A stretch of DNA of 64,000 nucleotides from G963674835 sp963674835. GTDB taxonomy: Bacteria > Planctomycetota > Planctomycetia > Pirellulales > Thermoguttaceae. The notes below the pieces were generated by a model. The model worked only from the letters and a program-made list of their open reading frames with translations, was not told the DNA's origin and did not search any database. The stretch is taken from contig CAXXKC010000003.1 of NCBI GenBank assembly GCA_963674835.2, forward strand, positions 2,728,001-2,792,000, in the 5' to 3' direction. Positions 55,701 through 64,000 of the stretch are shown here, one piece after another (position 1 is the first letter of the stretch; each line of letters starts with the position of its first letter). The position numbers and the translations under genes were made by a program.

Positions 55701-56052
55701 GTTTCTCGTTTGCGGCTCCACCAATCCAATGCAATGCCGCATCGCCAATGCCGAACTGCGGATGAACTACGCGGACGGTTCAGTCGACACGTTGGAACTC
55801 GTGCCGCCGCTGAACTACTGGAATCTATGCCCTTTGCGAATAGCCGACGATTACAACTACCAGCGCGACGCGTTTTGCCTGCCAAAGAAGCCGCCACCCA
55901 CGGTCAATCTTGGGAACAACTGCCGCGCCATGCTGTTGAATCAGCGACTACGTCCCGACGTCGAACTGCAAAGCGTGACCCTGGAGGCATTGTCTCAGGA
56001 GGTTGTCGTCGGGTTAATGGGCGTGACGATCATGGATCCTTCTGCTAAATAG
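52732..56052 (+). CDS. DUF4450-type secreted glycoside hydrolase-like protein
   Basis: The 1,106-aa protein has a signal peptide (MAFSRLLLLTAYLLIHLTTQ), an N-terminal beta domain with RIVRHNGPRYCNRPLYCPDS, a central (alpha/alpha)6 barrel (YPGWRSMCGATAYGWHDRVQ, DCFDPDDDGVYESYINVWPT, SWLYSIFLPIDAGLLN) and C-terminal beta-sandwiches. The pattern resembles DUF4450 proteins of polysaccharide-degrading Bacteroidota. The alternative start is GTG at 52696. Its GC content is visibly lower than in the neighbours and it sits next to a transposase remnant and a broken pilT, so horizontal gain is likely. Substrate unknown. Confidence 0.75.
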   Translation: MAFSRLLLLTAYLLIHLTTQPLAGESCVTAYQAADGRIVRHNGPRYCNRPLYCPDSVAFVMAGDRPLVRLIKEPFFRGTIMVAVVRNDKGKWLDSWSDVTSQYRADQMTWIARDSEFPDVTVTFEIVPQAVGVGLAARIHVIGFRSGDQLVWAYGAVMPPPAQEGLLANLLDPAVGPKGKAGEIIVRGFMPSDCTGNVVVIDNRRFSIQPNKNVASVVRGTCSVSTLRVSDAANWQDFPGLLTGEAKHTPLVVGSVPLENASEVFLAVEAIDGSQSTDAASLQDAKAAFLAGSERATSIANRVTVDTPDQRFNAAVSAAAAAIDGIYRNGLFTHGAMAWAANYPGWRSMCGATAYGWHDRVQTCARIYIGTQVTESDKRAAKSDPRLGYSQEAADSRFYGRGRIAKDQGFYNMQSQFFDQAVREWRATGDAEFEKLLRPALELHLEWAKDCFDPDDDGVYESYINVWPTDSQWYNGGGSAEETAYVYYGHQAALDMARRAGDIKAAERHQAQLDKIKKGFFKSLWISRLGYVGAYREQGGHGRLHEDSWLYSIFLPIDAGLLNAGQMVQALQYTEWGLERQKMPFGGEQVWTSNWVPSTWSVRELWPADCWSVALAYCQAGLPDDAWKVFQGTYLDCMYNRQTPGGVAQAQGGTGFAELSNMFCRAVVEGIFGYAPDYPNRIVRVAPQLPSHWEHARIETPDVLLEYRTSGSESSLHVRLNREASMLLTLPTPVKNIIDVTVNGERSTDWRVSAGYGRSLVDVRIPYGREAAVIVKHSDRLPCECSVQYSGNVGAPIQWSLPDGRYTAIDDPQGVLVESSLQDGMIVGKLADNPGHHLVIGQAAIGDALQKRLIKIHVTDRNMDAVEASKRFLEPPKDAKYECIDLAGTLNGDIRSIFKQQYLSPRPNTCSVRIGTDGYSPWTFYYWDAKAPQIDLANALSLVADGKLTTTQGVPFAWHGLDRNIAFTSLWDNWPKRITVPVRKRGNAIWFLVCGSTNPMQCRIANAELRMNYADGSVDTLELVPPLNYWNLCPLRIADDYNYQRDAFCLPKKPPPTVNLGNNCRAMLLNQRLRPDVELQSVTLEALSQEVVVGLMGVTIMDPSAK

Positions 56053-56249
56053 TTTCTGTTGCGGAAGGGCTGTTTTTCACGTGGTGTTGTGGAGTGGGGG
56101 CTTCGGGTTAGCGACTGGCGATCGCTTGCAACGCCCTGATGATGTTGTGCGGGGTTGTGTTGATCGCGCGGGGTGTTTCCGACTCGCTTTCGGCGCAGGG
56201 TTTCCCACCATTACCTTCGCAGAGCGTCGAGTTCCTCACATCAGTTCGG

Positions 56250-56345
56250 TCAGGTCACGCCTCCCTTGGCGAGCACCACAAGGTTGTGGGCGAACACGGC
56301 CATTCCGATCGCTCCTCGAAAATGCTTGAATCCGCGATAAAAGCA
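56250..56345 (-). pseudogene. Transposase C-terminal remnant
   Basis: On the minus strand the frame ending at 56250 reads ARCFYRGFKHFRGAIGMAVF, then AHNLVVLAKGGVT, the C terminus of an IS transposase of the type common in planctomycetes. No upstream part is present; the sequence switches to pilT around 56345. The exact junction cannot be fixed by eye. Confidence 0.65.
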
Positions 56346-56347
56346 CC

Positions 56348-56767
56348 GAGCCAGCCGAAAGGGGACATCTCGTATTCGCCACACTACACACGCCCGATTC
56401 CGTCCTGACCGTCCAGCGCATCCAGAGCGTATTCCCCTCCAACCAGCAGAACGCCATCAACGTGCAACTCGCCAACAGCCTGCAGGCGGTCATTTCGCAG
56501 AAGCTGCTGCCGCGGGCTGACGGAAAAGGGCGAGTGGTCGCTTGTGAAGTCTGCATCGCCACTCACGCCGTCCGAAACAAGATCCGCGAACACCAAGTCC
56601 ATCAGATCTACTCGGAGATGCAGGCAGGCCGAAAGTACCAGATGCAAACCATGGACCATGCCCTACTCACACTCTACCAGCAGGGCCTGATCACCTACGA
56701 CGTCGCCTTGAGCAATGCTCGCGAGCCCGACACGCTCCGGCGCTACGCCACCAAGGGGCCCATGTAG
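56348..56767 (+). pseudogene. pilT: pilT-like retraction ATPase, 3' fragment
   Basis: The frame starting about 56348 reads EPAERGHLVFATLHTPDSVL, then RIQSVFPSNQQNAINVQLAN, LQAVISQKLLPRADGKGR and QIYSEMQAGRKYQMQTMDHA, the C-terminal third of type IV pilus retraction ATPases (PilT/PilU). The Walker boxes and N-terminal two thirds are missing. The left end abuts a transposase remnant, consistent with loss by a transposition-linked rearrangement. Confidence 0.8.
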
Positions 56768-56785
56768 TCGCCCGAAGGGCCTCGT

Positions 56786-57955
56786 TCAGCCGCGCCTCCT
56801 CAACGCATCCAGCAGCCCCTCGATCATCCCCGGCGTGTGCCCGTATGTCAGGCTGATCCGCAAGCACGATTCACCCTTCGGCACCGTCGGTGGACGGATG
56901 GCCGGCACGAAATAGCCCCGCTCGCGCAGCCTCGCCGAAAGGCCGACCGTTTGCTCGGCGTCCCCGACCACGACCGGGATGATCTGGCTGGCCGAGTTGC
57001 CGATCTCCCACCCCTGCTCTGCCAACTCCTCACGCAACGCCGCTGCGCGTCCCAGAAGACCCTCCCGGCGCTCCGGCTCGTTTCGCACGATCTCCAATGC
57101 CGCCAAGGCCGCGGCCGCCATCGGCGCCGGGCTGGCCGTCGAGAACACGTACGGCCGCGCGCGGTTTACCAGCCAATCGATCAGCTTCTGGCTGCCGGCC
57201 ACGAAACCGCCGATCGAGCCCAGTGCCTTGCTCAGCGTGCCGACGCGGATCGGCACTCGCGATTCCACGCCCAGGGACTCCGCGACCCCGTGCCCCCGAC
57301 ATCCAAACACACCCGTCGCATGCGCCTCGTCGATCATGAGCATCGCATCGAAACGCTCCGCCAGGCTGCACAATTCCCCTAGCGGCGCCAGATCGCCGTC
57401 CATACTGAACAGACTGTCCGTGGCGATCAGCCGTCGGCGGTACCGGCCCGAATGGACTAACAATCTCTCCAGATCCCGCCAGTCGCCATGGGCGAAGATC
57501 CGCACGTCGGCCCGCGACAGCCGGCAGCCGTCCACAAGGCTGGCGTGGTTCTTCTGATCGCTGTACACCACGTCGCCGGCGCCCACCAGGGCGGCCAAAC
57601 ACCCGGCATTCGCCGCAAACCCCGACCCAAACACCAGCGAGCTCTCAGTCCCTTCGAAAAGGGCCAACTCCTCCTCCAAACGCTGGTGAAGATGAGCGTA
57701 CCCCGACACCAGCGGACTGGCCCCGCTTCCCCAGCCATCGGCCTGTGCCGCGCTCTGGGCCGCCGCCGCCAGCCGCGGGTCGGCCGCCAGGCCCAGGTAG
57801 TCGTTCGACCCGAAATTGACCAACGCCCGGTCGTCCAGCGAAAGCCGCGACGTCTGCGTTCCGTGGCGAACTCCCAGTCGCCGCCGCAGACCCTGTTGCT
57901 CCAGTGCGGCCAATTCCTGGTCCAGCCAGGCGAGCGACGGATGAGCCGGGTTCAT
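56786..57955 (-). CDS. bioF: 8-amino-7-oxononanoate synthase
   Basis: The 389-aa PLP enzyme condenses pimeloyl-thioester with alanine in biotin synthesis. It shows the alpha-oxoamine synthase motifs: NFGSNDYLGLAADPRL near residue 48, DSLFSMDGDLAPL, MLMIDEAHATGVFG, and the PLP lysine in GTLSKALGSIGGF near residue 245. Length is typical. The promoter candidate is at 58025-58054. No other bio gene is adjacent. Confidence 0.9.
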   Translation of the reverse strand: MNPAHPSLAWLDQELAALEQQGLRRRLGVRHGTQTSRLSLDDRALVNFGSNDYLGLAADPRLAAAAQSAAQADGWGSGASPLVSGYAHLHQRLEEELALFEGTESSLVFGSGFAANAGCLAALVGAGDVVYSDQKNHASLVDGCRLSRADVRIFAHGDWRDLERLLVHSGRYRRRLIATDSLFSMDGDLAPLGELCSLAERFDAMLMIDEAHATGVFGCRGHGVAESLGVESRVPIRVGTLSKALGSIGGFVAGSQKLIDWLVNRARPYVFSTASPAPMAAAALAALEIVRNEPERREGLLGRAAALREELAEQGWEIGNSASQIIPVVVGDAEQTVGLSARLRERGYFVPAIRPPTVPKGESCLRISLTYGHTPGMIEGLLDALRRRG

Positions 57956-58024
57956 GAAATCTGCCTGCCGAGCCTTTGAAGCGTTCAGGGGGGACTAGCC
58001 ACGCCAAAAACCACACCCCTTCCG

Positions 58025-58054
58025 ATTCTAAGAGATCGATCCGGCTGGGGTCAA
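58025..58054 (-). promoter_or_regulatory. Promoter of bioF
   Basis: On the minus strand TTGACC (58049-58054) and TAGAAT (58025-58030) are 18 bp apart with 5 of 6 matches each. The predicted start of transcription is near 58018. It lies back to back with the promoter of the sigma-factor gene. Confidence 0.55.
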
Positions 58055-58060
58055 CCGGGG

Positions 58061-58089
58061 TTGCCGTTCGCAACAAATGGTCACATAAT
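58061..58089 (+). promoter_or_regulatory. Promoter candidate of the ECF sigma gene
   Basis: TTGCCG (58061-58066), 17-bp spacer, CATAAT (58084-58089). A transcript from about 58096 fits the start codon at 58187 and would exclude the longer frames beginning at 58061 or 58088. Confidence 0.45.
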
Positions 58090-58186
58090 GAGTTACATCG
58101 ACATGCCCCCGCCCGCCCCTGGCGCCCCGGCGGTTTTCCCCGCAAGATCGCCACGACGGCGGAAACAGAACTTATGGTTCGTCACG

Positions 58187-58765
58187 ATGCCACCGAACAG
58201 TGCCGAGCAGTCTGACGGCTCAGCCGACGCGAAGCAAATCGATTGGCAGGCGGCTCTTCAGAAACACGAGCGCTGGCTGCGAACGGTCGTTTCTGCGCGG
58301 GTTGGCGAGCCGCAGGCCGTCGACGAAGTGATGCAAGAGGTTGCCCTGGCGGCGGTGCGGCAGAAGGCGCCTTTGGCAGACCCCAATAAGGTTGCTCCTT
58401 GGCTTTACCGTTTGGCTGTCACACAATCGTTGTTGTACCGGCGAAAGCTGGGGCGTCAGCGAAAGCTCACCGAGAACTACGCCCTCCGACTCCGTCCCAC
58501 CGAGCAGTCGCGGGAGCGCGAGCCCATCGGTTGGCTGCTGGCCGACGAGCGACGCCAGTGGATCCGCGACGCCCTGTCGCGGATGGCCAAACGGGATGCC
58601 GAAATCCTCCTTCTGAAGTACACCGAAGACTGGAGCTACAACGAGTTGGCCCGCCATTTGGGCATAAGCGTCAGTGCGGTCCAGGCGCGACTCCATCGGG
58701 CGCGCCAACGATTACGCAATGAGTTGGCATCGTCGGAAATCGTCGAATCCGAAAATCAAGTCTAG
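58187..58765 (+). CDS. ECF-type RNA polymerase sigma factor
   Basis: The 192-aa protein has sigma region 2 (HERWLRTVVSARVGEPQAVD, EVMQEVALAA) and region 4 (AEILLLKYTEDWSYNELARH, LGISVSAVQARLHRARQRLR). It probably directs transcription of a small stress or envelope regulon. The start at 58187 is chosen by family alignment of region 2. It is followed after 17 bases by a membrane protein with anti-sigma layout. Confidence 0.9.
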   Translation: MPPNSAEQSDGSADAKQIDWQAALQKHERWLRTVVSARVGEPQAVDEVMQEVALAAVRQKAPLADPNKVAPWLYRLAVTQSLLYRRKLGRQRKLTENYALRLRPTEQSREREPIGWLLADERRQWIRDALSRMAKRDAEILLLKYTEDWSYNELARHLGISVSAVQARLHRARQRLRNELASSEIVESENQV

Positions 58766-58782
58766 GACTTGAGCAGCCCACC

Positions 58783-59511
58783 ATGAACTCCCCCGAACAA
58801 AACCCGCCCATTGAACAGGACCTGTTGGAACTGCTGGTCGACGGCGAGCTGAGCGATTCCCAGCGGCGCGATCTCCTGGCGTCGCTGGATCAAACGCCCG
58901 ATGGCTGGCGGCGATGTGCCCTGGCATTCCTCGAAGATCAGTGCTGGAAGCAAGAGCTTCGCCACTTGCCCTCATCGGCCGACGAGCAGCGCCCGACACC
59001 CGTCCAACAGCCCGCCCCAACCCCGCCCCGCGTCGTCCGCCCCAGCCCCCAGCGCCCTCGTCCGCGCTACGCTGGCCGCCTGGGGACCTTCTTGGCCATG
59101 GCCGCCAGCTTCGTGGTGGCGCTGGTCATCGGCAATCAGATCCGCCTCGGCGACTCCGACCACACGCCGTCCGGACCGGCCAGCTTCACCCAGGTCGAAC
59201 GCCCCGCCGTGCCCTCGTCGGCGACTCCCGAAGACCCGTGGCGCATGGTCACGCTCACGTCGAACGATTCCAGCGGCGGTCGGCAATCGGTTCGCTTGCC
59301 CGCCCGCGAAGGAGATCGTCTGGACCCGAGCTGGTGGCAGCCCTCCCAGCCCGTCATTCCCGACGACGTCTTGCGGGCTCTGAAAGCCTCGGGGCACGAA
59401 ATCCGGCAGTCCCGGCAACTTCTTCCCGTGCCCATGCAGGACGGACGGAAACTCGTTGTTCCGGTCGATCAGGTCGACGTCGATTGCGTCGACAGGCCCA
59501 AATACCAGTAG
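58783..59511 (+). CDS. Anti-sigma-factor-like single-span membrane protein
   Basis: The 242-aa protein has an N-terminal cytoplasmic helical domain (DLLELLVDGELSDSQRRDLL, WRRCALAFLEDQCWKQEL), a proline-rich linker, a membrane helix (GTFLAMAASFVVALVIGNQI) and a periplasmic C-terminal domain. This is the layout of anti-sigma factors, with the N-terminal part of the zinc-less type (no HxxxCxxC motif). It is probably the regulator of the upstream sigma factor. Confidence 0.65.
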   Translation: MNSPEQNPPIEQDLLELLVDGELSDSQRRDLLASLDQTPDGWRRCALAFLEDQCWKQELRHLPSSADEQRPTPVQQPAPTPPRVVRPSPQRPRPRYAGRLGTFLAMAASFVVALVIGNQIRLGDSDHTPSGPASFTQVERPAVPSSATPEDPWRMVTLTSNDSSGGRQSVRLPAREGDRLDPSWWQPSQPVIPDDVLRALKASGHEIRQSRQLLPVPMQDGRKLVVPVDQVDVDCVDRPKYQ

Positions 59512-59554
59512 TCCAAGGTCAACAACTTTCTCTCGTCTCGTGAAAGGTCAAGTT

Positions 59555-60523
59555 ATGCGTATGCGGTTTGGCAGAAGCCGGGCCGGTTGGCTGGGAGGCT
59601 TGGTCTTATCGTGCATGGTTGCCACGGGCCTTTGCGCCCAGCCCGCGCAGAAGACACCCTCGCCGGCCGATACGCCCCATGAATCCGCGGCACATGCCGC
59701 AGCGCCTTCGGACTCCGCCGACTGGTGGCTCGGCGTGCAGTGCCGCCCCGTCGACGATGCTTTGCGAACGCAACTCGGCCTCGCCGAGACGGAGGGGCTT
59801 CTCATCGAGAAGGTCGTTCCCGACAGCCCCGCTCAGAAGGTCGACCTCCACCGTCACGACGTGCTTGTTATTGCCGATGGCAAGCCGCTGGGTAGCCCTG
59901 TGGATCTCATCGCCGTTGTCAATCGCAAGGCAGGCGAAGCACTCGTGCTGGTATATCTCCGCAGTGGCCAGAAGCACGAAATCAAGGTGACGCCCCAGCA
60001 CCGCCCCGATTGGGCCCGCGAGGCTCCGCCCACGGCCATGACGGCGCAAGAGTCGCAGTTGCTCCACAAATGGCTCGAGCAGCTCCAGGCCGGCGAGCCC
60101 GGCACTCCACTGCGGTTCCGCTTCATCCACCCCGGAACCATTCTGCCGCCCGATGCCCCCACCTATCCACCGCTGCCGCCCAACGTCTCCATCACCATCA
60201 CCAAACGCGGCAGCGAACGAGCCAAGGTCACGGTCACCCGCGACGATAAGAAATGGGAGGTCGCCGAGAACGAACTCGACAAGCTGCCCAAGGACTTGGC
60301 TCCCTACGCCAAATGCATGCTCGGCCGAGGCGTTGCCGACGTCATGGACGGCGCGCAGCTGTACGAGGCCACTCCCGACGCAGACCGCCAGTCCGCTAAG
60401 GAAGCCAACACATTCGACCAGGACGATAAGCCCACGTCCATGGACCAGCGCCTGGAGATGATGGACCAGCAACTGAACCAACTGCGCAGCCTCATCGAAG
60501 AGATGCACAGAGAGCACCGTTGA
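59555..60523 (+). CDS. Periplasmic PDZ-domain protein
   Basis: The 322-aa protein has a signal peptide (GGLVLSCMVATGLCAQPA), a PDZ domain (LGVQCRPVDDALRTQLGLAE, then LIEKVVPDSPAQKVDLHRHD, residues about 55-140) and a C-terminal domain ending in a coiled coil. No protease residues are present. AAAGG lies 8 bases before the ATG. As the third gene after the sigma and anti-sigma-like genes it could sense the envelope signal. Confidence 0.75.
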   Translation: MRMRFGRSRAGWLGGLVLSCMVATGLCAQPAQKTPSPADTPHESAAHAAAPSDSADWWLGVQCRPVDDALRTQLGLAETEGLLIEKVVPDSPAQKVDLHRHDVLVIADGKPLGSPVDLIAVVNRKAGEALVLVYLRSGQKHEIKVTPQHRPDWAREAPPTAMTAQESQLLHKWLEQLQAGEPGTPLRFRFIHPGTILPPDAPTYPPLPPNVSITITKRGSERAKVTVTRDDKKWEVAENELDKLPKDLAPYAKCMLGRGVADVMDGAQLYEATPDADRQSAKEANTFDQDDKPTSMDQRLEMMDQQLNQLRSLIEEMHREHR

Positions 60524-60542
60524 CCGCCGTCGGCCCGGGCGG

Positions 60543-61730
60543 CTATTTCCGCACCTGTTCGAAGCAGTACACGCCCTTCTTGTTGGAAACGACGATGTCC
60601 GGCAGCTTGTCGCCGTTGACGTCGGCGACCTCAAACTGTGTGCCGACCCCGCTGTCGTTGTCGATCTGGTGACGCACCCAGCTCGGACGGCCATCCTTGC
60701 GAGTCAACTCGTACCACATCAGCACCGCCGGCATATCGGAGCCCGGGTCGTGCCCCATGTGGGCCCACCAGCGTTTTCCGGTCACAAAGTCCGGCAGCCC
60801 GTCCCCATTGATGTCGGCCAGGCAGATCGCGTGGGTTTGCGAATACGTATCGTCGATCGTGTGCGTCTTCCAACCGTCGGCCGTCTGTTCGTGCCACCAG
60901 ATGCCGAACGCGTGTGCGCTGGAGCTGAGCACGTCGTTGTCGCCGTCACCGTCGAAATCGTAGACGAGCATCTGCGCGCACGCCGCACCCAGCGGCGCCG
61001 GATGAAACGGCCACTCTTCCAGCTTGGTGTCGGCCGGCTGCTCCCACCATCCTTCGCGAATCACGACGTCGTTGCGGCCGTCGCGATTGATGTCGCCCAC
61101 GCCCAGCCCGTGCGAGAACCGCTGGCTGCCCGGCGTGTTCGCAGCCGAAATCGTGCGGATCGGCCAAAGCCCCGACCACGTCTTCCCCGGCCCCGCAAAC
61201 GCCATGCGACGCTGCGGACTATCCGGGTTCGCCGCGTCCGGAGAGTAGCCGAATACCAGCTCGTTGCGGCCGCCGCCGCTGACGTCGGCCCAAATCGGGC
61301 TCTCGTTGTTCGTGACCGCCACAGCCGCACGCCGGTTCCACGGTGTGTTTGCCTTGCCCGGATTCTCCAGCCAACTCGTCTGCTCGCCCGGCATCGGCAC
61401 CGTGATCACGTCGATCCGGCCGTCACTGTTTACGTCTGCCGTGAAGCAGCAGAACACGTCGCTGTACGTCTCGGGCGAAAACACCTTGGGCTGGTCGACG
61501 ATGTTGCACATCTTCCAGTCGGGCGCGGCATAGTACGCGCTCCCCACGACGATGTCTTGCTTGCCGTCACCGTTCAGATCAGCCACGGCCACCCCTTCAC
61601 TTCGGAAGGCCCGATCGATCGGCACACGCCGGAAGGAAATCTCCGTCGCACCGGCCGCATGTGCCACAGCCATCGCCATCAGCCCGGCACCCAATACGCC
61701 TAGGCCAACTCTCCGCGTCGCTTTTCTCAT
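60543..61730 (-). CDS. Secreted FG-GAP/VCBS repeat protein
   Basis: The 395-aa protein has a signal peptide and an apparent beta-propeller of VCBS/FG-GAP repeats with calcium-binding loops (DLNGDGKQD, DVNSDGRID, DINRDGRND, DFDGDGDND, DINGDGLPD, DVNGDKLPD). Such secreted propellers are frequent in planctomycetes and bind polysaccharide or protein partners. It converges with the PDZ gene 19 bases away. Confidence 0.8.
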   Translation of the reverse strand: MRKATRRVGLGVLGAGLMAMAVAHAAGATEISFRRVPIDRAFRSEGVAVADLNGDGKQDIVVGSAYYAAPDWKMCNIVDQPKVFSPETYSDVFCCFTADVNSDGRIDVITVPMPGEQTSWLENPGKANTPWNRRAAVAVTNNESPIWADVSGGGRNELVFGYSPDAANPDSPQRRMAFAGPGKTWSGLWPIRTISAANTPGSQRFSHGLGVGDINRDGRNDVVIREGWWEQPADTKLEEWPFHPAPLGAACAQMLVYDFDGDGDNDVLSSSAHAFGIWWHEQTADGWKTHTIDDTYSQTHAICLADINGDGLPDFVTGKRWWAHMGHDPGSDMPAVLMWYELTRKDGRPSWVRHQIDNDSGVGTQFEVADVNGDKLPDIVVSNKKGVYCFEQVRK

Positions 61731-61798
61731 AACAGCACCTCCGGGGACCGCGGGTCTGCATAGCGCCTCCGCCGCGCCATCCGGTCGTCGTTACCAGT

Positions 61799-62491
61799 CT
61801 ACCTAGCTTTTTTGGCCAATAGCTCGATCCGGCGGAAGTGGATCTCGTTGCCCTCCGAGGTAAGGCATATCCTGCCCGCACGACCGACACAATCAACAGC
61901 TCGGTTCACCTCGTGATCGTTGATCCGCAAGATGACCGTCCCGCCCGCCGCTACGATCTCGTACGTGTTCCACTGCCCCACGGGCTTCTCGAAATCCTCC
62001 TCGCGACGCAGGTTCACGAGCTTCCCGTACGGCGACTCGTCGATCCGCTTCAGTCGCTGGCTCGGTCCGGAAAACGTATACCCGTCCAAACCCCAGAAGT
62101 CGCCGGCGTCCGGATAGTTGAGTTGTGCTTCCAAGCTGGTCGGCCAGATCTTGTCCGGACCTGTCATCCGTATCAGCACACCCCCCTTGCCCGCCTTCCC
62201 CTCCGGCCACCGCCACTGAAGCCGCAAGGCGAATTCGCCATACTCCCTCTCTGTCGCCAGGTAGCCCTTCGGCTCTCCCCGACACACGAGTACCCCCTCG
62301 TCGGTTAACCGCCATACGTCGCCGGTCTTCGTCCCCGGCGTTTCGCAAAACCACCTCCAACCGGTGATTTCCCCCGAAGCATCTTGCTTGGCAACCAACT
62401 TGGTCCACGTTCCCTTCGAATCGGCGGCCGCAGCTGGCAGCGCCAACAGGACGAGAATAGCTGGAATCAATGACGCGGCAGAGCGTGGCAT
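61799..62491 (-). CDS. DUF1080 (3-keto-disaccharide hydrolase-like) protein
   Basis: The 230-aa protein has a signal peptide (SAASLIPAILVLLALPAAAA) and the DUF1080 concanavalin-like domain (REYGEFALRLQWRWPEGKAG, GVLIRMTGPDKIWPTSLEAQ, WNTYEIVAAGGTVILRINDH). Members act on keto-glycosides. GGAGG lies 6 bases before the ATG at 62491. It is divergent from the second Gfo/Idh/MocA gene, and members of both families are linked to keto-sugar metabolism. Confidence 0.85.
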   Translation of the reverse strand: MPRSAASLIPAILVLLALPAAAADSKGTWTKLVAKQDASGEITGWRWFCETPGTKTGDVWRLTDEGVLVCRGEPKGYLATEREYGEFALRLQWRWPEGKAGKGGVLIRMTGPDKIWPTSLEAQLNYPDAGDFWGLDGYTFSGPSQRLKRIDESPYGKLVNLRREEDFEKPVGQWNTYEIVAAGGTVILRINDHEVNRAVDCVGRAGRICLTSEGNEIHFRRIELLAKKAR

Positions 62492-62664
62492 GGCAAACCT
62501 CCGGGCGCAGGAATGGATGATCGTCGCGTACGGCCACAGACGATTATCCTTGCACATCCTGCCAAGTGCAACCGACCCCACCGCGTGCTATACTGGGGCC
62601 TGCCTGAAGACCACCGAGGCGGCCCCGTCCTATCCTCGACCTTGATCCTGGAGCCGAAAAGACC

Positions 62665-64000
<1,336 letters not shown>

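Noticed and set aside
56139..56408. 89-codon plus-strand frame after the DUF4450 gene
   Set aside because: It overlaps the antisense transposase remnant and the first part of the pilT fragment in another frame, and has no homology of its own.

Overview
The window looks like a chromosomal segment of a planctomycete, probably order Pirellulales. Support comes from a DUF1559 protein, a DUF1080 protein, two Tat-exported Gfo/Idh/MocA oxidoreductases, a rhomboid protease with an extra C-terminal domain, enlarged OppB and OppC permeases, high-GC codon use and purine-rich ribosome binding sites. The taxonomic call is inferred from family content; no marker RNA gene was seen. REGION 1 (1-8559): housekeeping and planctomycete-typical genes. 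On the minus strand are a DUF1559 protein, a secreted beta-propeller glycosidase-like protein and the lipid II flippase MurJ. On the plus strand are a small conserved protein, flavin-dependent thymidylate synthase ThyX, an overlapping NTF2-fold protein and another small protein. REGION 2 (about 8660-31515): a 23-kb, fully co-directional block of phage-derived genes: HTH/zinc-ribbon protein, NlpC/P60-like peptidase, membrane-anchored trypsin-like protease, two holin-like membrane proteins, ParB-like protein, ABC ATPase fused to a GNAT domain, small and large terminase, portal, virion proteins, beta-helix tail fibre, LamG protein, prohead protease, decoration protein, major capsid protein, connector and tail-completion-like proteins, then three glycosyltransferases. 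No integrase, replication gene, tail sheath or tape measure was recognised. The major capsid gene is split by a 1,100-bp IS630-family element flanked by a TA duplication; removing the element plus one TA restores the reading frame exactly. The block carries a repeated promoter-like element and a repeated terminator-like element. REGION 3 (31576-34097): a minus-strand HTH regulator whose promoter lies in a 26-bp imperfect palindrome, a 0.7-kb gap without a convincing gene, and a Tat-signal oxidoreductase. REGION 4 (34262-43558, minus strand): a complete peptide ABC importer (oppA-B-C-D-F order of transcription), preceded by a rhomboid protease and a coiled-coil membrane protein, with a good promoter at 43747-43775. 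REGION 5 (43970-51340, plus strand): a MarR-type regulator overlapping a double-length TolC-like lipoprotein, then a MacA-like adaptor with C-terminal EF-hands, a MacB-type ATPase and a MacB-type permease. Together they form a tripartite efflux system. REGION 6 (51621-56767): a PflX-like radical SAM protein and a small partner. These are followed by a lower-GC, DUF4450-type glycoside hydrolase gene next to a transposase remnant and a 5'-truncated pilT, which reads as a rearrangement scar. REGION 7 (56786-64000): bioF and a divergent ECF sigma factor, anti-sigma-like and PDZ gene set, a secreted FG-GAP/VCBS protein, a DUF1080 protein and a second Tat-signal oxidoreductase that runs off the window end.
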